A stretch of 64,000 bases of DNA from Macrophomina tecta. Taxonomy: Eukaryota > Ascomycota > Dothideomycetes > Botryosphaeriales > Botryosphaeriaceae. The stretch lies in contig JAKSGN010000016.1 of NCBI GenBank assembly GCA_024180945.1, positions 434,001-498,000 of the forward strand, given 5' to 3'. Positions 10,714 through 22,636 of this stretch are shown here, in pieces (the first letter of the stretch is position 1; each line of letters starts with the position of its first letter). Both the position numbers and the translations under genes were made by a program. The notes under the pieces were generated by a model that worked only from the letters and a program-made list of their open reading frames with translations, did not search any database and was not told where the DNA came from.

Positions 10714-11080
10714 TGTTACGACCCAGGAAAGAGGAACACAGTGGGGACGATGGGGGCGATGCAGAAAAGGCACCACCGGATTATCTGGCGCCGCCCCGAG
10801 CCCCGTTGGCCAAACCACGTGACCTCCAGTGCACGTTCCCGGCCAATGGCCAGCCTACTGGCCAAACAACACCACACCTCCGGCCAACGAATGGCCAACC
10901 AGATTGATGTATATAACTCACATTCGTTACTAGTAGATAGGACCTTCGTGGTCAACTTGTCAATTGATTCCTACCTCCATATTGCGTGCAACCCTCCCTT
11001 GCCTACCGCCACGGCCCCCAGAAAGCCTACGCTACCCGACGATACGCCCGACCTCCCCCAGAAAGAGTAACGGCGTAACA
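10714..11080 (+). repeat. Solo GypA LTR, un-RIPed, with perfect target duplication
   Basis: 367 bp starting TGTTACGACCC and ending GGCGTAACA, flanked by the 5-bp duplication CCTAC (10709-10713 and 11081-11085). Its last part is the unmutated counterpart of the RIPed GypA LTR ends at 5605-5988 and 22642-22762. No internal sequence is left, so it arose by LTR-LTR recombination. Overlapping short ORFs here are not genes. Confidence 0.93.
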
Positions 11081-11181
11081 CCTACCGATCGATCTCGCCA
11101 ACAAGTTATGAATTGACCCGAACTCCGACGCCGATTATATAGAAACAGATTTTATACATACCGGACTGCTTCACCGTCGTC

Positions 11182-11758
11182 ATGCATACATTGAGTTCTC
11201 ACCTCAGCTCGGCTACGACTATCTTCCCACCTTATCCCATCCCTCCGTCTCTCAAGCTCGACATAATGCCCCGCATAACGGGACCTTGGATAGATTTTCT
11301 GGAGGCTGACACACCGGTATATTCAAGTTCGCACGACCGGGCCGTAGGCGCGCTCGGCTGGATTAGCACCGCGACTTTACTCTTCGCGCCCCTCTGCGCC
11401 GAGTTCCTGGTGCTTATAGGCACAACGGTCGGCGTTATTATAACGGCCGGACTCCTATCCGCTGTTCGTTATTCTCTTTTCCCCCTTTCCCCCCGATGCC
11501 CAAGTAGAAATGCTTGTGAAGACAGTCGGCGGAGACACAGCTAACTAGCATGCCCACGCCAGACGCGATCCTCCCGCCAAAGCCGGACAAGGTGCTCGAG
11601 CACTCTTTGGTCTTCGAGCGCGTTATCTAGTTGGATTACGATTGCAAGAGTGGGACGATGGCATGCTAACGGTCACGGTAGACGAAGCGGATAGCGGGCT
11701 ATATCTAGGACGACGCAGGCGAATGGAGCAGGACGTGAACGGATACAAGCAGATATAG
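11182..11758 (+). CDS. Doubtful small host gene with membrane-like segment
   Basis: A 120-codon ORF runs from ATG 11182 to stop 11544. Its middle (about residues 57-95) is hydrophobic, with a run of Leu, Ile, Val, Ala and Gly that could span a membrane. An intron is possible: donor GTTCGT at 11464 and acceptor AG at 11548 extend the frame with 69 more codons to TAG at 11756-11758. Another acceptor at 11540 gives a different, shorter continuation. The CTAAC branch-like motif sits very close to the first acceptor, which weakens it. I recognise no family. Codon use looks un-RIPed. It could also be chance or a remnant. Confidence 0.25.
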
Positions 11759-11765
11759 CCCGCTA
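11692..11765. repeat. 15-bp inverted repeat with 44-bp spacer
   Basis: TAGCGGGCTATATCT at 11692-11706 and its exact reverse complement at 11751-11765. A possible hairpin at the point where RIP-like composition resumes. Confidence 0.8.
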
Positions 11766-13261
11766 GTAGTAGGCACTACCGGGTAGCACCTTCTTCGTTA
11801 CTAACTAGGCCGCCGCCTAGGTCGTTTCTAGTATCAGCTATCTTAATCTACTAGGGTAGTAAGGTCTTACCGCTCTCGGACTCCGAGATAATACCGAAGC
11901 AACCGAAAGGCCATTCTCGGTCGATTCTAAAATTAAAATGCAGCCGACCGGATCTCTGCGGCAAGCGGTACCTACGATATTTATACATGCCTACGACTAT
12001 ATACGATTGTTTAGATCTAAGGAATCGCTGGGTGCTTTTGCGCGCCCTTGCGACTCTTGCTTATAAATGGACGTGCCGATCTAATAGCACACCGTGACTT
12101 GCTAAACCTTTGCTTTTAATCTCTCCGTTTTCTCGAGAGAATTATTATATTGTAATAAGAAGCATGATTGTTAAAGGGATATTTATAACTTAGGCCACGT
12201 ATATATTACTACGTTAAGACCTCTGTCCTAACAGTCTTGTTTTATTTTTATTCTAATAAATACTTAGCACAAACACGTTTACTTCATCATTCAGAATAAA
12301 TATTATATAATTCTAGAAAGCCCGTACTAAAGGTCTATGCTGTAAAATAGTATTACGGTACCGCCTACTGTCCTCTAAGACGATTTAAAGAAATACATAA
12401 ACTAAAAAATAGCACTTTTATATTTGCTAAAAAGTAAGCTCTACTTTAAGTCCTTTAAGAAATACGAGAGCGCTTAAATAGAAAGTAAGTAACTTAATCG
12501 AACTTTACTAAAGTTAGAACTTATCTATACTCCTCTTTTATAGCCGCACTATCTGCAAGCCTTATATTATAGTGCATAAATAAAGTCGGGATTAACTAGA
12601 ATAGTATTATAGCTGCCGCTCGGATAGGATGGCTTAAATATAAGGAACTTACCTTTCCAATTTTAAGCTAACTAAGGTCTACGTTAAGTGCGTTAGTATA
12701 CAGTCTTTAGCCCGTTGTTAATTATATACTTTTGCCTATATATATCCTCGACCCTCTACTGAATATAAAGAAATGGCATTCTTTATTTAGTACTATTAGC
12801 GAGCGACTCGCCTATAAGTAAATAGAACTTACTTAAGTCGGCCTTCTTATTTCTATCTAACCATCGCTCCGGCTTAAACTTATCAATATCTAGTCCCTAT
12901 ATCTTAGGGGAACGGTAGATTACCTATACACTAGTCCTAATAATAACCTATAGAAGTTAGCCGGTCGGTAATTATATATATAAAAGGAAAGAATTATCTT
13001 TTCTAGTATATAGTAGTTACTACTTGTTATACCCCCTAGCGGGACTTCGCGGTCTAAGATAAAGCTAGTAGGCGAGTAGATCTATAGTACCTCGTATATA
13101 ACCGCTTAGAGATAGGGCCAGGCCTTGGCCTGCTAAAAGATAATAGGCTCGCTTAGGTTACCCTCGCTCTCTCTTTCTCATAGCTCGCATATTAGATAGT
13201 CGAGTATAGCCGGGTGTTTTAAGAGTAGGTATATAATACTATATAGTATAATCGAGGTTAT
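11766..13261. other. Transition from normal to RIPed DNA, no gene recognised
   Basis: From about 11800 TpA rises, and by 12300 the sequence is as depleted in CA/TG as the transposons. 12100-12300 is AT-rich. No LTR, terminal repeat or transposase motif is visible and frames are closed. It may be the 5' part of the decayed gene that follows, or an old repeat. Confidence 0.5.
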
Positions 13262-14014
13262 ATTAGATCCAGTAAACACATTAGAAGTTATTATAAAGAA
13301 GATATTAGTATTATTAAGCTACGGCTTCTTCTTTTACACGGTAAAAAGCTAGCTAAGAATATTCTTATTATCGCTACCTTAATCTATACGTACGGAGACT
13401 TTCTTATACGTAAACTTATAGAAGTATCTATTATAGTTATTATAGGTAAGCTAGTTACTAACCAAGGGCTATAGCCGCTAGTAAATACGGAAGAACCACC
13501 TAGTATATATAAGTTATACTACGGAACCTATATTATTCTAAATATACTAAAATATACCTTAATCGTTACCGGCCTCTATATATCTAAACTCTCTAGAGAA
13601 GCTAACGAATCCGATAATATCTATAGTAAAAAGAGACTATTAGCTACGAGACGTAGAATTTAGATAGCAAAGAGTACTACTAAATATAAAGAACTATAAC
13701 TAGTCTCCGAAATCTACTATTTAGCTATAGCATCGGTCGAGCTATTTCTTTAGGGCCTAGATAGCTACATCGATCTTCGGCTTAAGATAAACTATAGAAT
13801 TTATCGAGTAGGTACGCGCGATAAGCTTTCGCTACTTCGAATATACCTACTTACTCCTCTCTTTGGTTAGGTTAAAAGGCTAGCGACCTTAAATTATACT
13901 ATAAGACTTAGCCTTGCGGAACTTATTTTCTACCTCTAGCCTAGAATTTAGCTAACTTTATAGCAGCGAGGAAGATACGGAACGTATAAGAAAAAGATTC
14001 TAGGGCTAATAAAA
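13262..14014 (+). pseudogene. Unknown RIP-decayed gene, about 250 codons
   Basis: One plus-strand frame stays readable for about 251 codons without a frameshift, while the alternative frame I read here closes repeatedly. The in-frame stops are all TAG or TAA, and each fits RIP of CAG, CAA or TGG. Readable stretches include HGKKLAKNILIIATLIYTYG near the start, YIILNILKYTLIVTGLYISK and KRLLATRRR in the middle, and YKKKILGLI at the end, just before TAA at 14015. I do not recognise the family; no transposase, RT or integrase motif is seen. It could be a host gene inactivated by RIP leaking from flanking repeats, or the ORF of an unlisted transposon. Confidence 0.4.
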
Positions 14015-14169
14015 TAACTTACTATAGATTTTTCTAAAAGCTACTAGGTCGCCTACGCTTCTATTTATCCTAGTTAGCTCTAAGGGTCGGTACTCCGGGT
14101 TCTAATAGTACTTATAGCTTATTAGGGCTAATTCTTATGACTTACCTATACCTCTAGTATAGCTCCACT
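14015..14169. other. Short RIPed spacer before GypA-2
   Basis: Nothing recognised. GypA-2 LTR starts at 14170; the preceding five bases are CCACT. Confidence 0.5.
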
Positions 14170-14432
14170 TGTTATAACACCAGCTAGAGGGGACGTAGGA
14201 AGAATAGCCCTACTTTCTAAAAAAAACCCTAACCTCTTAGAGCGGGAAATCCTTAGTCTAGAGCACGCCCTAAAGGGTAGAAGGTAGATCTATTACCTAG
14301 CGCACTAACTATAGATTACTTAACTTACTAGATTATAGTAAGCTAGCTAGTAATCTACTATAATCTAACTAAACACCCTATATATATAAGCTATACTTGT
14401 TTATAGTAGATAGGACCCTTATAGTTAACTTA
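14170..14432 (+). repeat. GypA-2 5' LTR, left part
   Basis: Starts TGTTATAACACC. It matches 5605-5867 and is broken by GypB-1 after the duplicated ACTTA (14428-14432). The right part is at 22642-22762; joined length 384 bp, the same as the GypA-1 LTR. Confidence 0.9.
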
Positions 14433-15214
14433 TATAATAGCAGCCTCTTTTACTAGACTTTAGAGTCACCTAGTAGGGTTAGAAAGCGGTAGGGTTTTCC
14501 TTAAAGAATAAGAGAAGTGTAAAGAATTAGAACGATAAATAGTAATTACGTAATAAGTTAGTGCGCGGTACGCGTTAGGCTTATTATCTCTAATAAGTCT
14601 ATATTAGAATCTTAAGTTAACTACGAAGGTCCAAGTACTATCTAAAAAATATATCTATATATTATAGAAAAGTTTATAGTAATCTAGATCGATATAGCTA
14701 GATCGAAGCAGCTAAATCAAAGGTATTAGATTATTAATCTTAGATTAGGTTAATCTAGGTGGGCCCTATAGGTCCTACGTAACTTAGGCACTAAAGCCCG
14801 TTTCCTAGAATCCGACTTCTATATCGGTTAAGAAAGTATTATACCGCTAGACTATTATTTCTTAGATTATACGAGTTATCTAACTTTCTCCCGTCCGTTT
14901 CTCTTAGCCCGAAGTCGGTTTTTAGGATTCATAATTCTTTTCTTAGGGATATTCTTCCCCTGCGGGAGTTCGACCTAGTCGGTATTCCCGTAGTCTTACT
15001 ATGCCGTATAGGCGTCGTTTCCGTACAGGCTTCCGCTGCTATCTTATCTAGGCCCGTACGTACCGTTCTTCCTCGAGGCTATTTTTCCCGTGCGGGCGCG
15101 CCGGTATTACGGCTCTACTATTCTTACGGGTTCTTAGCCCCTATAGTACCTTTTCCCGTGCGGGCTTTCTATTCGTGGGGTTATAAGGCCCTTATTCCTC
15201 TAGGGTTTATAATA
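14433..15214 (-). repeat. GypB-1 3' LTR (782 bp)
   Basis: Same length and order as 21855-22636. On its inner side lies the complement of a purine tract (CTACCCCCCCTCTTAAGG, from 15215). Confidence 0.93.
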
Positions 15215-15232
15215 CTACCCCCCCTCTTAAGG
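15215..15232 (-). other. GypB-1 polypurine tract
   Basis: Purine-rich on the minus strand and directly upstream of the 3' LTR. The same motif stands before 39370 in GypB-2. Confidence 0.8.
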
Positions 15233-15319
15233 ATCTTCGGCCTAAAGATTTATTCGTTCGTCTATATCTTAGGCTTCTTTTATTTTCTTATTTTCTTTTT
15301 CTACTATACGCCTCCCACC

Positions 15320-16063
15320 ATGCCTCCGAAATAAAAGCGCGATTTATAGAAGACTAAGCATAAGTCTCTAGGTACGAAGATTAATTTACTAGGTATCGCG
15401 ATACCTATCTCTTATTCGTAGTATTTACTTCTAAATGCCCAGCGAAAGGCTAAGGAGCCTAAGATAATATATCGGATAGCCTTAGGTTTTTCTCGTTATA
15501 GTAAATATTATCGTACCGGGCGTACGGGCTATAATACTAGCGGTTTTAAGGACTTCGATTATTAGTTCTTCTTTAGTAGTTTTATAAGTCTACTAACTCT
15601 TTCTTTAGTTAAGCATCTTCGTCGTACCTTAGATAAGGCGCGCTCGGAACGTACTACTTTTAAGAATTAGCTTTAAAAGGCGGTCTCCAGTCTTTCTTAT
15701 ACTAAAAGATAGTAAGAGTTGCTCGAGCGTTATACTACTCTAATATTATAGCGTAAGTTGGACGCAATCGATGTACTTAGAAAGTTAAATACGTTAGAAG
15801 CTAGGGATGCCTCTAACCCTAAAAGTACTAAGGAGAAGCGATCGTCGAAGCGTTTACGTAGTAATGCCTTAGCTAATAATGCTATAGAGTTATCCTAGTT
15901 TATTAGGTCTTCTAGCGTTAGTTTAGATTCTACGCCTCCCGAAGGTTCTAGTCTAGTTAACTAGGCGTAGTTATCTTCGTTCTCTAATTTTAATTTCGGG
16001 TCCTTCGTGTATAACGAGTCGGCGGTGTTAGTCGATCTAGGTTTCGGTAATAGAACTTATTAA
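15320..16063 (+). pseudogene. GypB-1 antisense ORF: Cys-rich plus coiled-coil protein, RIP-decayed
   Basis: A 247-codon frame on the strand opposite gag-pol, from ATG 15320 to TAA 16061-16063 with no net frameshift. All in-frame stops are TAG or TAA. It starts MPPK with a Lys-rich segment. The next part, about residues 30-70, has spaced Ser/Tyr positions, including SRYSKY and GRTGYN, where Tyr probably replaced Cys. Residues about 80-185 are rich in Leu, Lys, Arg and Glu (HLRRTLDKARSER, then VLRKLNTLEARD), as in a coiled coil, followed by a basic KEKRSSKRLRS patch. The tail GSFVYNESAVLVDLGF is repeated in GypB-2. The end overlaps the chromodomain reading frame antisense. Function unknown. Confidence 0.65.
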
Positions 16064-19000
16064 TAAGTTCTTAATAGTTGTATAGTTCTAGTAGTTTTTA
16101 GGTATTATCCTAGTCTCCTTTCTATTTAAGGAGGTATCGGAACTAACTATTAATATAGCCGCTATCTAGAACTTATTCTATATCCTAGTCTATATTTTCG
16201 TTAGTGTTTAGATTTTCCGATAGCATTTCTTTCGTTTAGCGTAATGGCGTAGCGTTTTCTAGTACCGGTTTAAGAAGTAAGATGTAGAATATAGAGTATA
16301 TCTATATAGTATTAGATAGTCTAAGGCGGAAATTAACCTTTCTAATATATTCTTTAATTTTAAATGGTCTAATTTTCTTAAAGTCTAATTTATTGTTCGG
16401 CTATTTTATCTTAATATTTTTTCTAAGAAGATAAACTTTATTCCCTTCTTTTAGTTTTAGTACCTCCTAGTGCCGTCTATTATAGTATTTACCTATTTAT
16501 AGGGCTATAAATTCGAGATCTAGATATAGTTATTTATAGAAGGCCTTTAGCTAGTCTACTTTAAGAATTTCTTTTTAGACTAGAAATTTGCTTAGTATAG
16601 ATTCTTTATAAGCTATAGGCTCGTAACTATAGTTAGCGTAGAATAGGGATTCTTATATAGCTAATACTTTCGCACTATTATATACGAACTATATAAGCGG
16701 TAATAGCTCGACCTAATTATCTTATATGTAATTAAGATAGTAGCGTAGATATTATTCTAGTATCTAATTCGTCTATTCTATCTATCTATTCATTTAAGAG
16801 TATACCGTAGTCGAGAGTTTATACTTAGCTCTAAGCTAGCAGGTAAGGCTTTACTAGAATCGAAATATAAATAGTTAATTTCTATCTAATACGAGCTCTT
16901 CTAGTAACCTATAGTTACTAAAAATTATTCTTAGGAATATATAGGCGAGTTCTTTCGTATTTACTGATTTAAAGTATAGTAAGTAGTATACATACTTTAT
17001 TATTCTATTTACGATAACTAGGATCGAGTTATACTTAATCTTAGTAAGCAGTTCTTTTAACTTAGGTAGGTCTATAATAAAGTCTAGCGAGATGGATTAC
17101 TAAGGGCGCTTTAGTACCGGTAGTAGCTAAAGCGATCTATAGAGTACGTATCTCGCGGCCTTACTTCTAATACAGAGGTCGCATTATAAGACTATTCTTT
17201 ATATAGTTCTTTTAAGTCCTAGAAAGTAGTAGCTTCTCGTAATTCGCTTTATTATCTTATCTATTTCTTAATAACTATATACTAGGGCTTTATATATCTT
17301 TTACGAGTTCTTCCTGTAGTTTAACCAGAATGTAGACTAATCCTAGAAATAGAATTATACTATTTACGTTTTTAGTTACTCGGAGATTATTTTTAAGTTC
17401 TTCGATTTTTTAAGCCGTTACGTTATCTACATAGGCCTCTCAGATCTTGCGCTCCCATTCGTTACCTTCGAGGCGTATCGCTAGGGCGAGTAGTTTAACT
17501 GGGGTAAGCGAGTCGTCTAGTCCTTCCTTAAGCTATACTTATTCGATGCTATAAATAGCGGTAATCTAGCGGCTACGGCTAGTAGGTATAAAAGACCTAT
17601 CTTTCTATATATTAAGTATCGTAGGTTATAGACCTAGCTTTCCCTTAATATAGTTAGCCCGTCTACTTAGCGTGTTTATATAAGCGTTCTCGGATTCCCT
17701 TTTATAGGTAATCTTTATATCATATAACGCTAGTTCTTCGGCCTACCTAACCTGTCGTCGATTTAGTTTCTTAGTAGTAGTAAAGTGCGATAGGTTCTTA
17801 TAGTCGTAGTATACTATAATTTAGTATTTAGCCCCTTCGAGGTAGTATCTCTATTCTTTAAAGACCGTAACGATGGCTAGGAGCTTTTTATTATAGATAT
17901 TATAGTTCTTCTTAGGGCCTATTATTTTCCTCGAATAGAAGGCAATAGGGTATAGCCTACTCTACTCGTCTAGCTAGCTAAGGACTGCTCCTATAGCGTA
18001 GTCGAAGGCGTCGGTTTCGACTATAATAGGTAGATTAGGGTTATAGATATCTAAAACCAGGGCCTCTATAAATATATACTTTAGTAAGTCGAAGGCTATT
18101 TATTATCTTTCTTTCTATACGAACCCGCGTTCCTTTTTTATTAGATCTATAAGAGGTATAGATATCTTTACGTAGTTTAGAATAAACTTCTAGTAAAAGT
18201 TAGTAAATCTAAGAAAGAATTATACTTCTTTAATAGTTATTAGCGTAGGCTAGTCTCTTATAGCGTCTAGTTTTTTATCGTCTATACTAATATATCTAAG
18301 AATAATAATAAACCCGAGGTATTTCGTCTTTTACGTATACTATTTACTCTTTTCCGGGGCTACTTAGAGGTTTCGTTTATCTAGTATCTATAGAACTTTT
18401 CTTATATACTCGGTATATTCTTCGAGCGTCTCCGAGTATATTAAGATGTTATCTAGGTAAGCCAAAGCGAATATATCTAAATACGAATGTAGTATATCGT
18501 TAACTAAGCTCTAGAAGGTAGTTAGTACATTAGTAAGCCCGAAGCGTATTACCGTATACTTATAGTATCTAAATCTTATTCGGAATACTATTTTCTACTC
18601 TTTACCTTTCTTAATATAGACTAGGTGGTAGCCTTCTCTAAGGTTTAGCTTAGTAAAATACTTAGCGTTACGGAGTTTATCTTATAGCTTATTAACGCGA
18701 GGTAGAAAGTACTAGTTTTTAACGGTAATATTATTTAGTTATCTATAGTTAATATAGAGGCGTAGTTTACTATTTTTCTTTAAAATAAATAGGATAGAAT
18801 AACTAGCTAGTAATAATAACGGGCGTATATATCCTCGTTCTAGGTTTTTTTTAATATACTCCCTTAAGGCCTCTGCCTCTTTCTCTAAAAGCGAGTATAT
18901 AGGCTTAAACGTGGATTACGTTCTAGGCATTAGGGGTATCTCGTGGTTTTATAGTTTATATTCTAGTAATTGTTCTTTATCTCTTTTCTAAAATAGTCGT

Positions 19001-19800
19001 TAGAGGTCCTAGAATTCTTATAGAACGGTTTCTAGTTTCGGTATTAGTACTAATTTATCTATAGTAGACCTTATAATTCCGCTAAGGTCTACGTTACCCT
19101 CGACTACTAAAATACCTCGTTTAACGATATCTATTTATTCGTAAGCGGATAGATTATATTTTCTATAGATTCTCTAGGGGTAGTCTTCTTCGACTAGCTT
19201 TAAAACGTCGTTATCCTCCTAGCGAAGGCCTCTTATTATATAAGCTAGGATTTTCTACTCGTGTTCTAGGCTTATTTTAATAAAGATTATATACGCCTTT
19301 TCTTCTTAGTTTCTCATACAGTTTAATGCATTTATTAAGATTTTCTAGATATCTAGGAAGTCTTTCTTAACTGTTAGTATTCTTCTAGCAGTTAATAGGT
19401 ATCTAGCGTATTTCTCATTTAGAAAGGTAACTATTCTTTCCTTCTATTAGATATACGGTTCGTGAGTTTTAAACTATAAGATTTCTAGAATAATATCGTG
19501 TTCTAGTATAGAGGTTACGTCGAACGTAATCTTCTCTATATATTTCTCGATAGTAAGCTTTACGGGTTCTATTTCGACCCGAATCTATTTTTTATTATAT
19601 AAGGCGGCTAACCCGTCTACTATTTTTAATAAGTAGGGGTAGTCTTTCTTCGTAAGTCGAATATTATTTTAGATAGCGAAGATATAGCTAATAAAGTTAC
19701 CTTCTACTCCGCTATCGAGTATAGCTATTACGGTTCGTCCGTAGATAGTTACTAGTATTCTAAGAACTTTTTCTAAGGTATGTATACCGTTTAGTATACG
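16040..19800 (-). pseudogene. GypB-1 pol remnant: PR-RT-RNaseH-INT-chromodomain
   Basis: Decayed pol on the minus strand. A protease block (ILDSGVEG-like) is near 19695-19735. The RT box reads [10 protein letters not shown], near 18438-18475, with one catalytic Asp changed to Asn. RNase H and integrase follow leftward, and the chromodomain is at about 16040-16215, homologous to 38391-38565 of GypB-2. TAG/TAA stops are scattered throughout. Coordinates of domain borders are approximate. Confidence 0.85.
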
Positions 19801-19999
19801 TAAAACCTAGTTAAAGAACCTACCTACCGGCCACTCCTAGAATCCCTAACTAGGGAGGCCGTTTAGTTTTTTAATAAGTATCGGCTTACTATTTCTTCGT
19901 AGAAGTAGAAGTCCTAGTCCTTGGCTAGAATTAGTAATTTCTTCTACTATATCTAGTATCCGCGCCTAATACGGCGCCGCTAGTGGATCCGGTCGTTAT

Positions 20000-21790
20000 A
20001 GATCTAGTATTTAAAGATAGGTATAGCGTATTTCTTCCTTAGGACCTATTATAGGGTATCCCGTACCCTTATTACTATTCCGTGTATACTAAGGGTTAGC
20101 GCTATATTTCGTAAGTATGCGCGGTCTCGTCGTTACTATACTCCCCGGGTCTTACTTTTAAGCTAGATTGCTACTTCGTCGGCCGAGGCGAGGGGTAATT
20201 TCTTCTAGGAGTGCTATATATTATCTTCGTAGAATCGAGAGCTAAGCTTCCCGTTCTTTACCTAGTATTACTAAGGTAGTAGGTCTATTCTTAATCTAGA
20301 AATCTAATTAATTATAGAAACGAAGCTAGCTTCGACGCACCTCGTATCTTCGTACCTATTTAAGTGCTCCGTAATTCGGTCGAGTATAGCTTAATTCTAC
20401 TATTACTCTATATTTCCTATTTTACTAGGTTCGAGTATACTATTATAGAGTTCACCTATATCGCTATCGACTAGCTCGTCGTCGTAGGAGAAGTTATCGA
20501 TTAGATCGTCGATTTCTAATACTTCCTCATTGCGCGTGGCTAGGTTTAGCTATTATAGCTCGGAGGAGTTCTACCTGGTAGCTTATTTATCGCTTTAGTA
20601 GGTTACGTAGTTATTATCGTAGTAGGTGGTCTAACTTATAGCCGTATAATTAACTTCTTTACTTAGAGTAGATGCGAAGTGAGGTTCCTTCTCTTTCTAA
20701 GTAGCGACGGCGGTAGTCTTACCGGTTTTATTTCGTTATAGGTAGCGGTACTAGGGGTTCTACTTATTTTTATAGTAGGCGTAGAGTTCTTTATTAAAGC
20801 GTTCTACTTCTTACTCCGTCTATAGACGCTGGGGTCGGCGTTCGCGCTAGTTACCCTTATCACTTCGTTAAGCAGCATCTAATTCTATAGCATCGCCTCC
20901 TTCTTGCATATGGCGTAGCCGTATAGAATGTAAGGTATTAGCTTCGTAGTTCCCTTTATACTTCTCTAATTAGCGCTCGAAGAGGCGGTTATCGCATTTA
21001 ATAGCTAGCTTAATAAGCTCGTCTAGAGTCTTAGAATCATCTTATATTATAAGTTAATCTTTAACCCTCTCCTTAAGTCCTCGGTAGTAGTAGTCTATAA
21101 GGGCGCGGTTAGACTAATTATCTAGATACGCGGTGGTCTTTTAGAACTCTATAGTATAGTCTACTACTAAGGTCTTCTAGTAAATATTTATAACGGCTTA
21201 TTAAGTCTTATTAGCCTCGTCGAGGTCTCTAAAGCTCTACTTAATCTAGGTTATAAAGTATTTATAGCTACTAAAGATCTTTTTAATATTCTTCTTACGC
21301 GCCTCTAATTCTTTCTCTATTCGATCTCTAAGGTAGGACTCGAACTACTATACCGTAGTATCGCGGAGGTAGGTAGTAGTAAATATTACCTTTTTATCAT
21401 TTATAGGAAAGTCTCTAGAGTTAAAGAAGAAGTATAGGTTAAGTTACAAGAGAAAGATTTAGAACTTCTTTTAATTACCATAGAATAGGTCTAGCTTAGC
21501 CGTTTTTATATTTTTATTAGGGTGTTAAGTTGCTATAGATGCTAGAATATATACTAGCGCCGGAGTAGGGGCTATTAGAGCGGCTTAGTTATGAAGTTCG
21601 CCTATTTACTAGTAGAGCTAGGTATTCTCGTTAAACTACTCCTAAAGCTATTTGCGAAGTTTACTAATTTAGCCCTATATATCTTAGATAATCTAAAAAA
21701 AGTCGGATATAGTTGGCTATAAAAGACCGTTATTATTTATATCGACGTCATTTATTATATTACTTAGTTAGTGTTAAGTATCGAGTAATA
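20000..21790 (-). pseudogene. GypB-1 gag remnant
   Basis: Minus-strand counterpart of the gag of GypB-2 (28100-29300) and GypB-3 (61030-62200). Blocks such as the RDFPTNDKK-type and YLRD-type capsid segments can be followed despite RIP. No open frame remains. Confidence 0.75.
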
Positions 21791-21854
21791 CTACCTTATT
21801 ATTAAGTATTTCTCTCCTTGGAACTGCCTTCCCTTATAAGAATAGTAGTTAAAG

Positions 21855-22636
21855 TATAATAGCAGTCTTTTCTACTAGGCTTCGAAGTTATCTAGTAGGG
21901 TTAGAAAGCGATAGGGTTTTCCTTAAAGAATAAGAGAAGGGTAAAGAATTAAAACAATAAATAGTAATTACGTAATAAGTTAGTACGCGGTACGCGTTAG
22001 GCTTATTACCTCTAATAAGTCTATATTAGAATCTTAAGTTAACTATGAAGGTCTAAGTACTATCTAAGAAATATATCTATATATTATAAAAAAGTTTATA
22101 GTAATCTAGATCGATATAGCTAGATTAAAGTAGCTAGATTAAAGGTATTAGATTATTAATCTTAGATTAGGTTAATCTAGGTGGGCCCTATAAGTCCTAC
22201 GTAACTTAAATGCTAAAGCCTGTTTTCTAGAATCCGACTTCTACATCGGTTAAGAGAGTATTATACCGCTAGACTATTATTTCTTAGATCGTATAAGTTA
22301 TCCGACTTTCTCCTGTTCGTTTCTCTTAGCCCGAAGCCGGTTTTCGGGATTTATAATTCTTTCCTTAGAAATATTCTTCCCCTATAGGAGTTCGACCTAG
22401 TCGGTATTCCCGTAGTCTTACTATACCGTATAGGCGTCGTTTCCGTACGGGCTTCCGCTACTACCTTATCTAGGCCCGTACGCGCCGTTCTTCCTCGAGG
22501 CTATTTTTCCCGTACGGGCGCGCCGGCGTTACGACTCTACTATTCTTACGGGTTTTTAGCCCCTATAGTACCTTTTCCCATGCGGGCTTTCTACCCGTGG
22601 GGTTATAAGGCCCTTGTCCCTCTAGGGTTCGTAATA
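21855..22636 (-). repeat. GypB-1 5' LTR (782 bp)
   Basis: Pairs with 14433-15214. Read on the minus strand, the first internal bases are CTTTAACTACTATTC, the same as after the GypA-2 and GypB-2/3 LTRs, marking the likely primer-binding region. Confidence 0.93.

Larger units (their letters stand above)
14433..22636 (-). mobile_element. GypB-1, complete Ty3/gypsy chromovirus, RIP-decayed (8204 bp)
   Basis: Complete element in minus orientation inside the GypA-2 5' LTR. Two LTRs of 782 bp each (14433-15214 and 21855-22636) and a perfect 5-bp TSD ACTTA (14428-14432 and 22637-22641) define it exactly. Reading minus strand from the right: gag, protease, RT, RNase H, integrase, chromodomain. An antisense ORF (plus strand 15320-16063) lies between chromodomain and 3' LTR. 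Heavy RIP-type decay closes every frame. Confidence 0.95.

Noticed and set aside
10647..11070. Overlapping ORFs of 79-125 codons
   Set aside because: They coincide with the solo LTR, and no coding feature is seen.
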